NCBI RefSeq assembly: GCF_005795905.1
Contig: NZ_VAWE01000001.1
Location: forward strand, 7,119,001-7,183,000
Direction of reading: 5' to 3'
DNA length: 64,000 nt
From: Streptomyces marianii
GTDB lineage: Bacteria > Actinomycetota > Actinomycetes > Streptomycetales > Streptomycetaceae
The notes beneath the pieces were generated by a model. The model did no database searches. It was not told where the DNA came from and was given only the letters and a program-made list of their open reading frames with translations. How positions within the stretch are numbered: the stretch's first letter is position 1; every line of letters starts with the position of its first letter. Positions 9,362 through 20,193 of this stretch are shown piece after piece. Position numbers and translations under genes: made by a program.

Positions 9362-10181
9362 CAGGCGCAGGGCCGCGGTCCTGGGCTCCCCCATCGCCCA
9401 CTCCCTCTCCCCGGTACTCCACCGCGCCGCCTACGCGGCGCTCGGTCTGACCGGCTGGTCGTACGACCGCTTCGAGGTGACCGAGGGAGACCTGGCGGGC
9501 TTCCTCCAGGGACTGGACGCCGGCTGGGCCGGACTGTCGCTGACCATGCCGCTGAAGCGGGCCGTCATCCCGCTGCTCGACGGGGTCAGCGACACCGCCG
9601 CCGCCGTCGAGGCCGTCAACACGGTCGTCCTCACCGAGGACGGCCGGCGCACCGGCGACAACACCGACATCCCCGGCATGGTCGCCGCCCTGCGCGAGCG
9701 CGGCATCGAGAAGGTCGACCACGCGGCCGTCCTGGGCGCCGGCGCGACCGCCTCCTCGGCGGTCGCCGCGCTCGGCCGGATCTGCACGGGGCCGGTCACC
9801 GCCTATGTGCGCAGCAGGGCCCGGGCCGACGAGATGCGCGGCTGGGGCGAGCGGCTCGGCGTCGAGGTGCACACCGCCGACTGGGCGGAGGCGGCACACG
9901 CCTTCGACGCGCCGCTGGTCGTCGCCACCACCCCCGCCGGGGCGACGGACACCTTGGTCCCGTACGTCCCGGAACGTCCCGGCACCCTCTTCGACGTGCT
10001 CTACGACCCGTGGCCGACACCGCTCGCGGCGGCGTGGGACGAGCGGGACGGCTCCGTCGTCGGCGGCCTCGACCTGCTGGTGCACCAGGCCGTCTTCCAG
10101 GTCGAGCAGATGACCGGGCGCTCGCCGGCACCGCTGGCCGCGATGCGGGCGGCCGGTGAGGAGGCCCTCGCCGGCCGCTGA
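9339..10181 (+). CDS. aroE: Shikimate dehydrogenase
   Basis: AroE reduces 3-dehydroshikimate to shikimate with NADPH. The 280-residue protein has the substrate motif [17 protein letters not shown], the catalytic Lys in LTMPLKRAV, the Asp in GDNTDIPG and the nucleotide loop [12 protein letters not shown]. The ATG at 9339 lies inside the end of mltG and gives the normal N-terminus, with the SPIAHS motif about 17 residues in. It heads the aro group, but 227 bases separate it from aroC, so aroC may have its own promoter. Confidence 0.95.
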   Translation: MTSAARTDRRRAAVLGSPIAHSLSPVLHRAAYAALGLTGWSYDRFEVTEGDLAGFLQGLDAGWAGLSLTMPLKRAVIPLLDGVSDTAAAVEAVNTVVLTEDGRRTGDNTDIPGMVAALRERGIEKVDHAAVLGAGATASSAVAALGRICTGPVTAYVRSRARADEMRGWGERLGVEVHTADWAEAAHAFDAPLVVATTPAGATDTLVPYVPERPGTLFDVLYDPWPTPLAAAWDERDGSVVGGLDLLVHQAVFQVEQMTGRSPAPLAAMRAAGEEALAGR

Positions 10182-10408
10182 TCACGGGGCTCGCGACGGC
10201 GCCGGATCAGCCGGATCCCGTCCCCTCCGGACGTCCGACTGCTGGACCACCGGCCTGGCCCGCGGCCCGGACGTGGGAGGATCGGGGTAGGCGGGCCCGG
10301 GCCGCGCCGCTCCCGGCCACCACTGGACGGGGGTGTCTCCAGCAGCTGGAGGAGTGCCCCCGAGGCCGCGCTGTCGCAGTTCCAGGCGCGCGAGCAGGAG
10401 GAGCACCG

Positions 10409-11589
10409 TTGAGCAGGTTGCGTTGGCTGACGGCGGGGGAGTCGCACGGACCCGCACTGGTGGCGACGCTGGAGGGTCTTCCCGCCGGTGTCCCGGTCAC
10501 CACGGAGATGGTGGCGGACCACCTGGCACGGCGGCGCCTGGGTTACGGCCGCGGTGCGCGGATGAAGTTCGAGCGGGACGAGGTCACCTTCCTCGGCGGG
10601 GTGCGCCACGGGCTCACCCTCGGCTCGCCGGTCGCGGTCATGGTGGGCAACACCGAGTGGCCGAAGTGGGAGAAGGTGATGGCGGCCGACCCGGTCGATC
10701 CGGCCGAGCTCGCCGCGCTGGCCCGCAACGCGCCGCTGACGCGGCCCCGGCCCGGTCACGCCGACCTCGCCGGGATGCAGAAGTACGGGTTCGACGAGGC
10801 GCGGCCGATCCTGGAGCGGGCGAGTGCCCGGGAGACCGCGGCACGTGTCGCCCTGGGCGCCGTGGCTCGTTCCTACCTCAGGGAGACCGCGGGGATCGAG
10901 ATCGTCTCGCACGTGATCGAGCTGGCCGCCGCCAGGGCCCCCCGCGGCGTCTACCCCACCCCGTCCGACGTGCAGAGGCTTGACGCCGATCCGGTGCGCT
11001 GTCTGGACGCCGACGCGTCGAAGGCGATGGTCGCGGAGATCGACCAGGCACACAAGGACGGCGACACCCTGGGCGGGGTGGTCGAGGTGCTCGCCTACGG
11101 CGTCCCCGTCGGTCTCGGTTCGCACGTCCACTGGGACCGGCGGCTCGACGCCCGCCTCGCGGCCGCGCTGATGGGCATCCAGGCCATCAAGGGCGTCGAG
11201 GTGGGCGACGGTTTCGAGCTGGCGCGGGTGCCGGGCTCGCAGGCCCACGACGAGATCGTCTCCACCGAGGACGGCATCCGCCGCTCCTCCGGCCGCTCCG
11301 GTGGTACCGAGGGCGGCCTGAGCACGGGTGAGCTGCTGCGCGTCCGCGCGGCGATGAAGCCGATCGCGACCGTGCCGCGTGCGCTCGGGACCGTCGACGT
11401 CAGCACCGGCGAGACCGCGGCGGCGCACCACCAGCGTTCCGACGTGTGCGCGGTGCCGGCGGCGGGGATCGTCGCCGAGGCGATGGTGGCGCTGGTGCTC
11501 GCGGATGCCGTCGCGGAGAAGTTCGGCGGGGACAGTGTCCCCGAGACCCGCCGCAACGTGTGCTCGTACCTCGAGAACCTGGCCATCCG

Positions 11590-11593
<4 letters not shown>
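10409..11593 (+). CDS. aroC: Chorismate synthase
   Basis: This enzyme makes chorismate from EPSP using reduced FMN as a catalytic cofactor. The 394-residue product shows GESHGPAL at the start, [18 protein letters not shown], the FMN/substrate signature [17 protein letters not shown] and a conserved C-terminal region ([17 protein letters not shown]). Translation begins at TTG 10409, preceded by AGGAGGAG at good spacing. A TTG start is unusual among its neighbours. Its stop overlaps the aroK GTG (GTGA). Confidence 0.96.
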
Positions 11594-13681
<2,088 letters not shown>

Positions 13682-13710
13682 ACCCGCCCGCCCCGGGCAC
13701 GTCGTACCCG

Positions 13711-13740
13711 CCCCGGCCGTTCCCACAGCAGCGGCCGGGG
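13711..13740 (+). terminator. Probable aro operon terminator
   Basis: CCCCGGCCG (13711-13719) pairs with CGGCCGGGG (13732-13740) around a 12-base loop, 30 bases after the aroQ stop. It lies shortly before the next gene, so termination could be partial. Confidence 0.55.
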
Positions 13741-13784
13741 AGGGTACCGTTCGGTGCGGACGGGTCAACTCCCGTCCGACCAGC

Positions 13785-14642
13785 GTGAAGTCGTACGAGA
13801 CGGAGTGGCGCCGGATGCAGCACGCAGTGGGAGCTCCGCTGCCTCCCCACGGGCCGGGACAGGTCCCGGGACAACCCGGGCACCGCCCGGCGGCCGGATG
13901 GGAACACCGGTCCCAGCACCCCGGCCCTCCGCCCCAGTGCCCTCCGCCTCCGCAGGGGCCGCCCGCCCCGGCCTGGAGCGACCCGGCGCACCAGGCCGCC
14001 GCGCCGGACACCACGGGGCACGTCTCGCTCCCGCCGGGCGGACCGGTTCCGGTCCCCTCACCGCCCGCCGACAACGGCACCGGCAGCGCCACGCTCGCGG
14101 TCCTGCTGATCGGCCCGGCGGGCGCGGGCAAGACGACCGTCGCCCGGCACTGGGCACAGCGCCGCCGGGTCCCCACCGCGCACATCAGCCTCGACGACGT
14201 CCGCGAATGGGTCTGCGCCGGCTTCGCCGACCCCCAGACCGGCTGGAACGAACAGTCGGAGGCCCAGTACCGTCTGGCACGCCGGACCTGTGGCTTCGCG
14301 GCCCGCAACTTTCTGGCCAACGGCATCTCGTGCATCCTCGATGACGCCGTCTTCCCCGACCGTCCCGTCGTCGGACTCGGTGGCTGGAAGCGCCACGTCG
14401 GACCCGGACTCCTGCCCGTGGTGCTCCTGCCCGGCCTGGAGGTCGTCCTGGAACGCAACGCCGAGCGCAGCGGCAACCGCCGTCTCTCGGACGAGGAGGT
14501 CGCCGGCATCCACGGCCGCATGGCCGGCTGGTACGGCTCCGGTCTCCCCATCATCGACAACTCCCAGTGCGACGTGGAGACGACCGCGCGCGTCCTGGAC
14601 GACGTGCTGGCCCGGGCGCTGAAGAGCCCACCGGCCTGGTAG
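13785..14642 (+). CDS. P-loop kinase-like ATP-binding protein with Pro-rich N-terminus
   Basis: The 285-residue product has a Pro/Gly/Gln-rich disordered region (residues 15-95) followed by an AAA_33/zeta-toxin-like nucleotide kinase fold. Visible motifs are Walker A in IGPAGAGKTTVARHW (about residue 109), SLDDVREWVCAGF, which recalls the substrate DD pair of small-molecule kinases, and an Arg-rich lid region (RNAERSGNRRLSDEE). The substrate is unknown. The GTG at 13785 is the first start; an ATG ten codons later is an equally good choice. It sits between the aro genes and a large tandem-repeat block, facing the same way as pepP-like and efp. Confidence 0.75.
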   Translation: MKSYETEWRRMQHAVGAPLPPHGPGQVPGQPGHRPAAGWEHRSQHPGPPPQCPPPPQGPPAPAWSDPAHQAAAPDTTGHVSLPPGGPVPVPSPPADNGTGSATLAVLLIGPAGAGKTTVARHWAQRRRVPTAHISLDDVREWVCAGFADPQTGWNEQSEAQYRLARRTCGFAARNFLANGISCILDDAVFPDRPVVGLGGWKRHVGPGLLPVVLLPGLEVVLERNAERSGNRRLSDEEVAGIHGRMAGWYGSGLPIIDNSQCDVETTARVLDDVLARALKSPPAW

Positions 14643-14880
14643 GTGCGATGCGCGGCGCCTGGTCGTGCGCCGCCGGTGCCGCCCGGGTGCGCCTCTCGCG
14701 GCGGCGGGGACGTCGCCGGGGCGCGGGAGCGGCGCGGGTCCGGGCGTTCGCGCGTGACACGGTGGCGCCCGTATCCGCCGCACTCAGCGGGAGCGCAGGC
14801 GAGCTGTCGAGCACACCGTCGTCGGACACGAGTCCGGAGCATGCCGGACGCACGACTCCACGAACCGGTACCGGTACCGT

Positions 14881-15278
14881 CGCCTGCGCCTGCGCCTGCG
14901 CCTGCGCCTGCCCCGCCGCGCCGCGCCGTCCCGTCGCCTGTCGCGCCGCACGTCCCGTGCCGTCGCCTGCGCCTGTCGCGCCGCACGTCCCGTGCCGTCG
15001 CCTGCGCCTGTCGCGCCGCACGTCCCGTGCTGTCACCTGCCCCGCCGCGCCGCGCCGCGCCGTCCCGTCGCCTGCCGCGCCGCACGTCCCGTGCCGTCGC
15101 CTGCGCCTGTCGCGCCGCACGTGCCGTGCTGTCACCTGCCCCGCCGCGCCGCGCCGTCCCGTCGCCTGCCGCGCCGCACCGTCCTGCCGTCGACCGTGCT
15201 CCGCAGGACCCGTGCCGTCGCCTGCGCCTGCGCCTGCGCCTGCGCCTGCGCCTGCGCCTGCGCCCGCGCCCGCGCCGC
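14881..15278. repeat. GC-rich compound tandem-repeat block
   Basis: A hexamer track (GCCTGC-type, 14881-14912) opens the block and a longer one (15220-15276) closes it. Between them are two exact 35-bp copies (14941-14975 and 14976-15010) plus a partial third copy. A larger unit of about 90-100 bases is repeated around 15029 and 15127 (CACCTGCCCCGCCGCGCCGC and following). All six frames are low-complexity and none reads as a known protein, so the whole 14643-15371 gap is treated as non-coding. There are no unique spacers as in a CRISPR array. Confidence 0.85.
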
Positions 15279-15371
15279 AGCGGACCGCGGCCGCAGGGGA
15301 GACGTACCCGGCGGACCCCGCACGGACGCTCTCAACCGGCCGGATCCGCTCCGCGCTCTTAGGCTCGTCAC

Positions 15372-16487
15372 ATGTCCGAGGTGTTCGCTGTCCGCCGCGG
15401 CCGGCTGCGCGACCGGTGTGTCGCGACCGGGAGCGCCGCGGCGCTGATCTCCCGGCCCGCCAACGTCCGTTACCTCGCGGGCGGCGCTCCGCCCGGTGCC
15501 GTCCTGCTCCTGGGGCCCGCGGGGGAGTCCGCGGACGAACTGCTGTGCCCCACCGCGCCCACCGGCGACCCGGTGGACGGGCGTCTGGACGAGCAGCTGC
15601 GGCTGACCGTCCTGCCGGTCCACGGACACGATCCCGCCGTCGCCGCCGCGGAGACCGTGGCCGGCTCCGGCGCGGACGGGCTCGCCGTAGAGGAGAACCA
15701 CCTCACCGTCGCCCGCCACCGCGCCCTCGGCGCGGTCGCGCCCGGGCTGCGGTTGACGGATCTGCACGGCGCCGTCGAACAGCAGCGGATGGTGAAGGAC
15801 GAGGACGAGATCGCCTGTCTGCGGATCGCGGCCGAGATCACCGACCAGGCTCTCGGTGAACTGCTGGAGTCCATCCTGGTCGGCCGCACCGAGCGCCATC
15901 TCGCCCTCGAGCTCGAGCGCCGGCTCGTCGACCACGGCGCCGACGGCCCCGCCTTCCCCACCTCGGTCGCCACCGGGCCGAACGCCGGACGCCGCCGGCA
16001 CCGGCCCTCGGACCGGCGCGTCGAGGAGGGTGATTTCCTCTCCGTCTGCCTCGGCGCCAACTACCGCGGCTACCGCTGCGAGATCGGCCGTACGTTCGTC
16101 ATCGGCACCTCTCCCGCGGACTGGCAGATCGAGCTGTACGACCTCGTCTTCGCCGCTCAGCGGGCCGGACGCGAGGCGCTCCTGCCCGGTGCCGGCTACC
16201 GGGACGTCGACCGCGCGGCCCGCCACCTCCTCGACTCGGCGGGCTACGGCGAGCGACTCGCGCCGCTCACCGGCCACGGTGTAGGACTGGAAATCGACGA
16301 GGACCCGCAGCTGGCACCTGCGGCCATGGGTAAACTGGACGCTTGTGTGCCGGTCACCGTCGAACCGGGGGTCCACCTCCCGGGCCGGGGCGGAGTCCGG
16401 ATCGATGACACGCTCGTCGTGCGCCAGGAGGCGGACGGCGGACCCGAGCTACTCACCATCACGACCAAGGAGCTGCTCGCGCTGTAG
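15372..16487 (+). CDS. M24-family aminopeptidase P-like protein with altered metal site
   Basis: This 371-residue protein has the creatinase-like N-terminal domain ([13 protein letters not shown]) and the pita-bread M24 fold, in the place beside efp where proline peptidases usually lie. Aligning the motifs shows changed metal ligands: the first Asp is Cys226 (LSVCLGAN), the second is Glu237 (CEIGRTF), His302 (GHGVG) and Glu331 (VEPG) are kept, and the last Glu is Asp345 (VRIDDT). The substrate-side His of the usual VHE motif is Asp309. It may be inactive as a dinuclear metallopeptidase or have a changed chemistry. The ATG is the first start after the repeat block. Confidence 0.85.
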   Translation: MSEVFAVRRGRLRDRCVATGSAAALISRPANVRYLAGGAPPGAVLLLGPAGESADELLCPTAPTGDPVDGRLDEQLRLTVLPVHGHDPAVAAAETVAGSGADGLAVEENHLTVARHRALGAVAPGLRLTDLHGAVEQQRMVKDEDEIACLRIAAEITDQALGELLESILVGRTERHLALELERRLVDHGADGPAFPTSVATGPNAGRRRHRPSDRRVEEGDFLSVCLGANYRGYRCEIGRTFVIGTSPADWQIELYDLVFAAQRAGREALLPGAGYRDVDRAARHLLDSAGYGERLAPLTGHGVGLEIDEDPQLAPAAMGKLDACVPVTVEPGVHLPGRGGVRIDDTLVVRQEADGGPELLTITTKELLAL

Positions 16488-16558
16488 CTCCGCACGCAGC
16501 GCGCACCTTCGCTTCTCCCCGGTCGTCCACCAGCGTCAGTCCAGGAGATTCCGCAACC

Positions 16559-17125
16559 GTGGCCACCACGAACGACCTCAAGAACGGCATGGTGCTCAAG
16601 CTCGACAACGACCAGCTCTGGTCCGTCGTCGAGTTCCAGCACGTCAAGCCCGGCAAGGGCCCGGCCTTCGTGCGCACCAAGCTCAAGAACGTGCTCTCCG
16701 GCAAGATCGTCGACAAGACCTTCAACGCCGGCGTGAAGGTCGAGACGGCCACCGTCGACCGCCGCGACATGCAGTTCTCGTACATGGACGGCGAGTACTT
16801 CGTGTTCATGGACATGCAGACGTACGACCAGCTGCACGTCGCCCGCAACGCCGTCGGGGACGCCGCCAACTTCCTCATCGAGGGCTTCACCGCCACCGTC
16901 GCCACGCACGAGGGCGAGGTGCTCTACGTCGAGCTGCCGGCCGCCGTCGAGCTCGTCATCCAGGAGACCGAGCCGGGCGTCCAGGGAGACCGCTCCACGG
17001 GCGGTACCAAGCCCGCCACCCTGGAGACCGGCTACACCATCCAGGTCCCGCTCTTCATCACCACCGGTGAGAAGATCAAGGTCGACACCCGTTCCGGCGA
17101 CTACCTCGGCCGGGTGAACAGCTAA
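16559..17125 (+). CDS. efp: Elongation factor P
   Basis: EF-P rescues ribosomes stalled at polyproline. The 188-residue protein has the KOW-like domain I and two OB domains. The tip loop reads PGKGP (residues 31-35), the form described for actinobacterial EF-Ps that work without lysine modification. The GTG start is 8-9 bases after an AGGAG-like sequence. Only two bases separate it from nusB, so both are co-transcribed. Proline-rich neighbours (the kinase-like protein, CvnA, the GH6 linker) are plausible clients. Confidence 0.96.
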   Translation: MATTNDLKNGMVLKLDNDQLWSVVEFQHVKPGKGPAFVRTKLKNVLSGKIVDKTFNAGVKVETATVDRRDMQFSYMDGEYFVFMDMQTYDQLHVARNAVGDAANFLIEGFTATVATHEGEVLYVELPAAVELVIQETEPGVQGDRSTGGTKPATLETGYTIQVPLFITTGEKIKVDTRSGDYLGRVNS

Positions 17126-17127
17126 CC

Positions 17128-17556
17128 GTGGCTGCCCGCAACAAGGCCCGCAAGCGTGCTTTCCAGATCCTCTTCGAGGCCGACCAGCGCGGTGCCTCCG
17201 TGCAGGAGGTCCTCGCGGACTGGGTCCGGCACTCGCGGTCCGACGCCCGTCAGCCGCCGGTCAACGAGTACACGATGGAGCTGGTCGAGGGGTACGCGGA
17301 GCACGCGCACCGGATCGACGAGCTGATCGCCACGCACGCGGTCGGCTGGACGCTCGACCGGATGCCCGTCGTGGACCGCAACATCCTGCGGCTCGGCGCG
17401 TACGAGCTGGTCTGGGTGGACGACACCCCGGACGCCGTGGTGATCGACGAGGCGGTGCAGCTCGCCAAGGAGTTCTCCACGGACGAGTCGCCGTCCTTCG
17501 TGAACGGCCTGCTGGGGCGTTTCAAGGACCTGAAGCCGACCCTGCGCGACGCGTAG
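17128..17556 (+). CDS. nusB: Transcription antitermination factor NusB
   Basis: NusB binds boxA RNA with S10 (NusE) in rRNA antitermination. The 142-residue all-alpha protein shows the family hallmarks ARNKARKRAFQILFEADQRG at the N-terminus and DRNILRLGAYELVW, VIDEAVQLAKEFS and SFVNGLLGRF near the end. It starts with GTG two bases after efp. A perfect terminator hairpin follows 26 bases after its stop. Confidence 0.96.
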   Translation: MAARNKARKRAFQILFEADQRGASVQEVLADWVRHSRSDARQPPVNEYTMELVEGYAEHAHRIDELIATHAVGWTLDRMPVVDRNILRLGAYELVWVDDTPDAVVIDEAVQLAKEFSTDESPSFVNGLLGRFKDLKPTLRDA

Positions 17557-17581
17557 GCCCTGCTGGAGCCGGGCCGAGCCA

Positions 17582-17617
17582 CGAAGGCCCGCAGCACCGT
17601 GGTGCTGCGGGCCTTCG
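17582..17617 (+). terminator. efp-nusB terminator
   Basis: CGAAGGCCCGCAGCAC pairs perfectly with GTGCTGCGGGCCTTCG over a 4-base loop (16 pairs). The stem is very strong, so it could also stop transcription arriving from bldD on the other strand. Confidence 0.85.
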
Positions 17618-17763
17618 GCGTTCCCGGGCGTCGTGAAGGGGCCGTCCACGAAGGCGCACCCGAGCCAGCCCCGCAGGCCGGGCTCCGGGCAGTCGCTCGC
17701 CGTGGTGCCGGCCCGGGGTAGGCGCGGAGGGCGGTCCCGGAGGCGCGGGCATCGGACAGAACA

Positions 17764-17804
17764 CCGCCGGGCCGCGGGTGGTAGCCCCTCCCACGGCCCG
17801 GCGG
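17764..17804 (-). terminator. bldD terminator
   Basis: CCGCCGGGCCGCGGG and CCCACGGCCCGGCGG pair over 14 of 15 positions with an 11-base loop, 22 bases beyond the bldD stop. Confidence 0.75.
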
Positions 17805-17826
17805 CAACGTTTCTGCTGTTGCGGCG

Positions 17827-18327
17827 TCAGCCCTCTTCGTGGGCGACAGCGCGACGCGCGTCGGCGTCCAGCACGCCCCAGCTGATCAACTGCTCGGTGA
17901 GTACCGACGGCGACTGGTCGTAGATGACGGCGAGCGTGCGCAGGTCGTCCTGGCGGATAGAGAGCACCTTGCCGTTGTAGTCCCCGCGCTGGCTCTGGAT
18001 GGTCGCCGCATAACGCTGCAGCGGTCCGGCCTTCTCGGCGGGGACGTGGGCAAGACGCTCGAGATCGAGAACGAGCTTCGGCGGCGGCTCGGCGGCACCG
18101 CCCGGCGTGGTGCCGGGAAGGAGCTCCTGCACCGGAACACCGTAGAAGTCCGCCAGCTCGGCCAGGCGCTGAACCGTCACGGCGCGGTCCCCGCGCTCGT
18201 ACGACCCGACGACGACGGCCTTCCAGCGGCCCTGGGACTTCTCCTCCACCCCGTGGAGCGAGAGCCCCTGCTGGGTACGGATGGCGCGGAGCTTGGCCCC
18301 GAGCTGTTTTGCGTATTCGCTGGACAT
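17827..18327 (-). CDS. bldD: Developmental master regulator BldD
   Basis: BldD is a c-di-GMP-dependent repressor that holds Streptomyces in vegetative growth. The 166-residue protein has an N-terminal XRE-type HTH (AKLRAIRTQQGLSLHGVEEKSQGRWKAVVVGSYERG). Its C-terminal c-di-GMP site is fully conserved, with R114-G115-D116 and R125-Q-D-D128 at the published numbering. The ATG at 18327 is chosen over a start 17 codons upstream because it gives the known MSSEYAKQLG N-terminus and has GGGGAG before it. Two BldD-box-like sites in the promoter suggest autoregulation. Confidence 0.98.
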   Translation of the reverse strand: MSSEYAKQLGAKLRAIRTQQGLSLHGVEEKSQGRWKAVVVGSYERGDRAVTVQRLAELADFYGVPVQELLPGTTPGGAAEPPPKLVLDLERLAHVPAEKAGPLQRYAATIQSQRGDYNGKVLSIRQDDLRTLAVIYDQSPSVLTEQLISWGVLDADARRAVAHEEG

Positions 18328-18374
18328 ATAGCTCCCCGGACGCTGTATCACGTGCGGCTCGGCCGCGCGGCTGG

Positions 18375-18387
18375 TCACTCACTGTGA
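18375..18387. promoter_or_regulatory. BldD-box-like site 1
   Basis: TCAC-N5-GTGA (18375-18387) fits the pseudo-palindromic BldD box nTNAC(N5)GTNAn. It lies 48 bases upstream of the bldD start. Confidence 0.65.
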
Positions 18388-18389
18388 AG

Positions 18390-18404
18390 GTTACGCAGCG
18401 TTAC
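18390..18404. promoter_or_regulatory. BldD-box-like site 2
   Basis: GTTACGCAGCGTTAC contains TTAC-N5-GTTA, a second exact fit to the BldD box, 15 bases (1.4 helical turns) from site 1. The pair could serve bldD autorepression and may also influence the divergent pyrR promoter. Confidence 0.7.
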
Positions 18405-18501
18405 TTGGCTGCGTCAAGCCGAATGGTCCGTACGCCCCTCCCGAGGGGGTGGTCGGGGCCTCCCGCGGACCCTGGTAGCGTGGACGTCGCAAAATCCGAC
18501 G

Positions 18502-18535
18502 TCCTTTAAGGTCCGTCCCGTGAGGCGGAGAAGGA
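18502..18535 (+). promoter_or_regulatory. PyrR-binding RNA hairpin overlapping the pyrR Shine-Dalgarno
   Basis: TCCTT (18502-18506) pairs with AAGGA (18531-18535) and CCG (18513-18515) with CGG (18526-18528). The terminal loop is UCCCGUGAGG, and UUAAGG-type unpaired bases lie on the 5' side. This resembles the anti-antiterminator PyrR-binding loop and the mycobacterial version known for translational repression. The AAGGAGG ribosome-binding site of pyrR forms the 3' arm, so UMP-bound PyrR should block translation initiation. Confidence 0.75.
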
Positions 18536-18547
18536 GGTCCGTTTCGT

Positions 18548-19123
18548 ATGGACGCACACGCTTCCGATGCCGCGCGCCCCGTTCTCGAGGGCCCCGACAT
18601 CGCGCGGGTACTGACCCGCATCGCCCACGAGATCGTCGAGCGCGCCAAGGGCGCCGACGACGTGGTGCTCCTCGGCATCCCGACCCGCGGCGTCTTCCTG
18701 GCCGACCGGCTCGCCGCCAAGCTCGCCGGGATCACCGGCCGCACCATCCCCGTCGGCTCGCTCGACATCACCATGTACCGCGACGACCTGAGGCTCCGTC
18801 CCGCCCGTGCGCTCGCGCGGACGGACATCCCGGCCGACGGCATCGACGGCCGGCTGGTCGTCCTCGTCGACGACGTGCTCTTCTCCGGCCGCACCATCCG
18901 CGCCGCTCTCGACGCGCTGAACGACATCGGCCGTCCGCGCGCCGTCCAGCTCGCGGTCCTGGTGGACCGGGGCCACCGCGAGCTGCCCATCCGCGCCGAC
19001 TACGTCGGCAAGAACCTCCCGACGTCGCTGCGGGAGACGGTCAAGGTCCAGCTCTCCGAGGAGGACGGTCGCGACACCGTGCTCCTGGGCGTGCGGGAGA
19101 CAGCCCGGGCCGGCGAGCAGTAG
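18548..19123 (+). CDS. pyrR: Bifunctional pyr operon regulator / uracil phosphoribosyltransferase PyrR
   Basis: PyrR senses UMP and PRPP and binds the pyr leader RNA. The 191-residue protein has the PRPP loop [20 protein letters not shown], the [10 protein letters not shown] motif, [10 protein letters not shown] and the flexible late region [11 protein letters not shown]. The ATG has an unusually strong AAGGAGGT ribosome-binding site, which is part of the RNA hairpin at 18502-18535. It is the first gene of the pyrimidine operon and is divergent from bldD. A TAGCGT at about 18476 is a possible -10 element. Confidence 0.95.
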   Translation: MDAHASDAARPVLEGPDIARVLTRIAHEIVERAKGADDVVLLGIPTRGVFLADRLAAKLAGITGRTIPVGSLDITMYRDDLRLRPARALARTDIPADGIDGRLVVLVDDVLFSGRTIRAALDALNDIGRPRAVQLAVLVDRGHRELPIRADYVGKNLPTSLRETVKVQLSEEDGRDTVLLGVRETARAGEQ

Positions 19124-19210
19124 CAAACCGGTCCGGCCCCCGTCCCGCCCCACGGGCAGCGCTCGCGCGCCCGCATGCCCGCACATCTCCACACCCTGGA
19201 GCACACCCAG

Positions 19211-20191
19211 ATGAAGCGTCACCTCATCTCGGCCGCAGACCTCACCCGTGACGACGCCGTCCTGATCCTCGACACCGCCGAGGAGATGGCCCGGGTCGCC
19301 GACCGGCCGATCAAGAAGCTGCCCACCCTGCGCGGCCGGACCGTCGTCAACCTCTTCTTCGAGGACTCGACCAGGACCCGGATCTCCTTCGAGGCGGCCG
19401 AGAAGCGGCTGTCCGCGGACGTCATCAACTTCGCCGCGAAGGGCTCGTCCGTCTCCAAGGGCGAGTCGCTCAAGGACACCGCCCAGACCCTGGAGGCGAT
19501 GGGCGTCGACGCCGTCGTCATCCGGCACGGCGCCTCCGGTGCCCCCTACCGGCTCGCGACCTCCGGCTGGATCGACGCCGCGGTCATCAACGCCGGTGAC
19601 GGCACCCACCAGCACCCCACCCAGGCGCTGCTCGACGCGTTCACCATGCGCCGCCGCCTCGTCGGGCGGGAGGCCGGGCTCGGGCAGGACCTCTCGGGCA
19701 GGCGGATCACGATCGTCGGCGACATCCTGCACAGCCGCGTCGCCCGGTCCAACGTGGACCTGCTGCACACCCTCGGCGCGGAGGTCACCCTGGTCGCGCC
19801 GCCGACCCTGCTGCCCGTCGGCGTCGGGCACTGGCCCTGCGAGGTCTCCTACGACCTGGACAGCACGCTGCCGAAGAGCGACGCGGTGATGATGCTTCGG
19901 GTGCAGCGCGAGCGTATGAACGCGGCCTTCTTCCCGACCGAGCGCGAGTACTCGCGGCGCTACGGACTGGACGGGGACCGCATGGCGAGGATGCCCGAGC
20001 ACGCCATCGTGATGCACCCCGGGCCCATGGTCCGCGGCATGGAGATCACCGCCGAGGTCGCCGACTCCGACCGCTGCACCGCCGTCGAACAGGTCGCCAA
20101 CGGCGTGCACACCCGGATGGCGGTCCTCTACCTGCTTCTCGGCGGCAACGAGCCCGCCGTCACCCACGCCCGTACCGAGGAGACGAAGTAA
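19211..20191 (+). CDS. pyrB: Aspartate carbamoyltransferase catalytic subunit
   Basis: PyrB joins carbamoyl phosphate to aspartate. The 326-residue protein shows the carbamoyl phosphate signature [31 protein letters not shown] and the late [11 protein letters not shown]. The ATG at 19211 begins at [10 protein letters not shown], the normal N-terminus, and is preferred to an in-frame ATG 12 codons upstream. No pyrI regulatory gene is near. It is separated from pyrC by two bases. Confidence 0.96.
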   Translation: MKRHLISAADLTRDDAVLILDTAEEMARVADRPIKKLPTLRGRTVVNLFFEDSTRTRISFEAAEKRLSADVINFAAKGSSVSKGESLKDTAQTLEAMGVDAVVIRHGASGAPYRLATSGWIDAAVINAGDGTHQHPTQALLDAFTMRRRLVGREAGLGQDLSGRRITIVGDILHSRVARSNVDLLHTLGAEVTLVAPPTLLPVGVGHWPCEVSYDLDSTLPKSDAVMMLRVQRERMNAAFFPTEREYSRRYGLDGDRMARMPEHAIVMHPGPMVRGMEITAEVADSDRCTAVEQVANGVHTRMAVLYLLLGGNEPAVTHARTEETK

Positions 20192-20193
20192 CG

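Noticed and set aside
14941..15180. 35-bp direct repeats considered as a CRISPR array.
   Set aside because: Copies are back to back without unique spacers and there are no cas genes.
14567..15859. Long plus-strand frames through the tandem-repeat block as a possible repeat protein.
   Set aside because: The translation is Arg/Ala/Pro/Cys noise that changes character outside the repeats, without a good start, and it runs into the peptidase gene in another frame.
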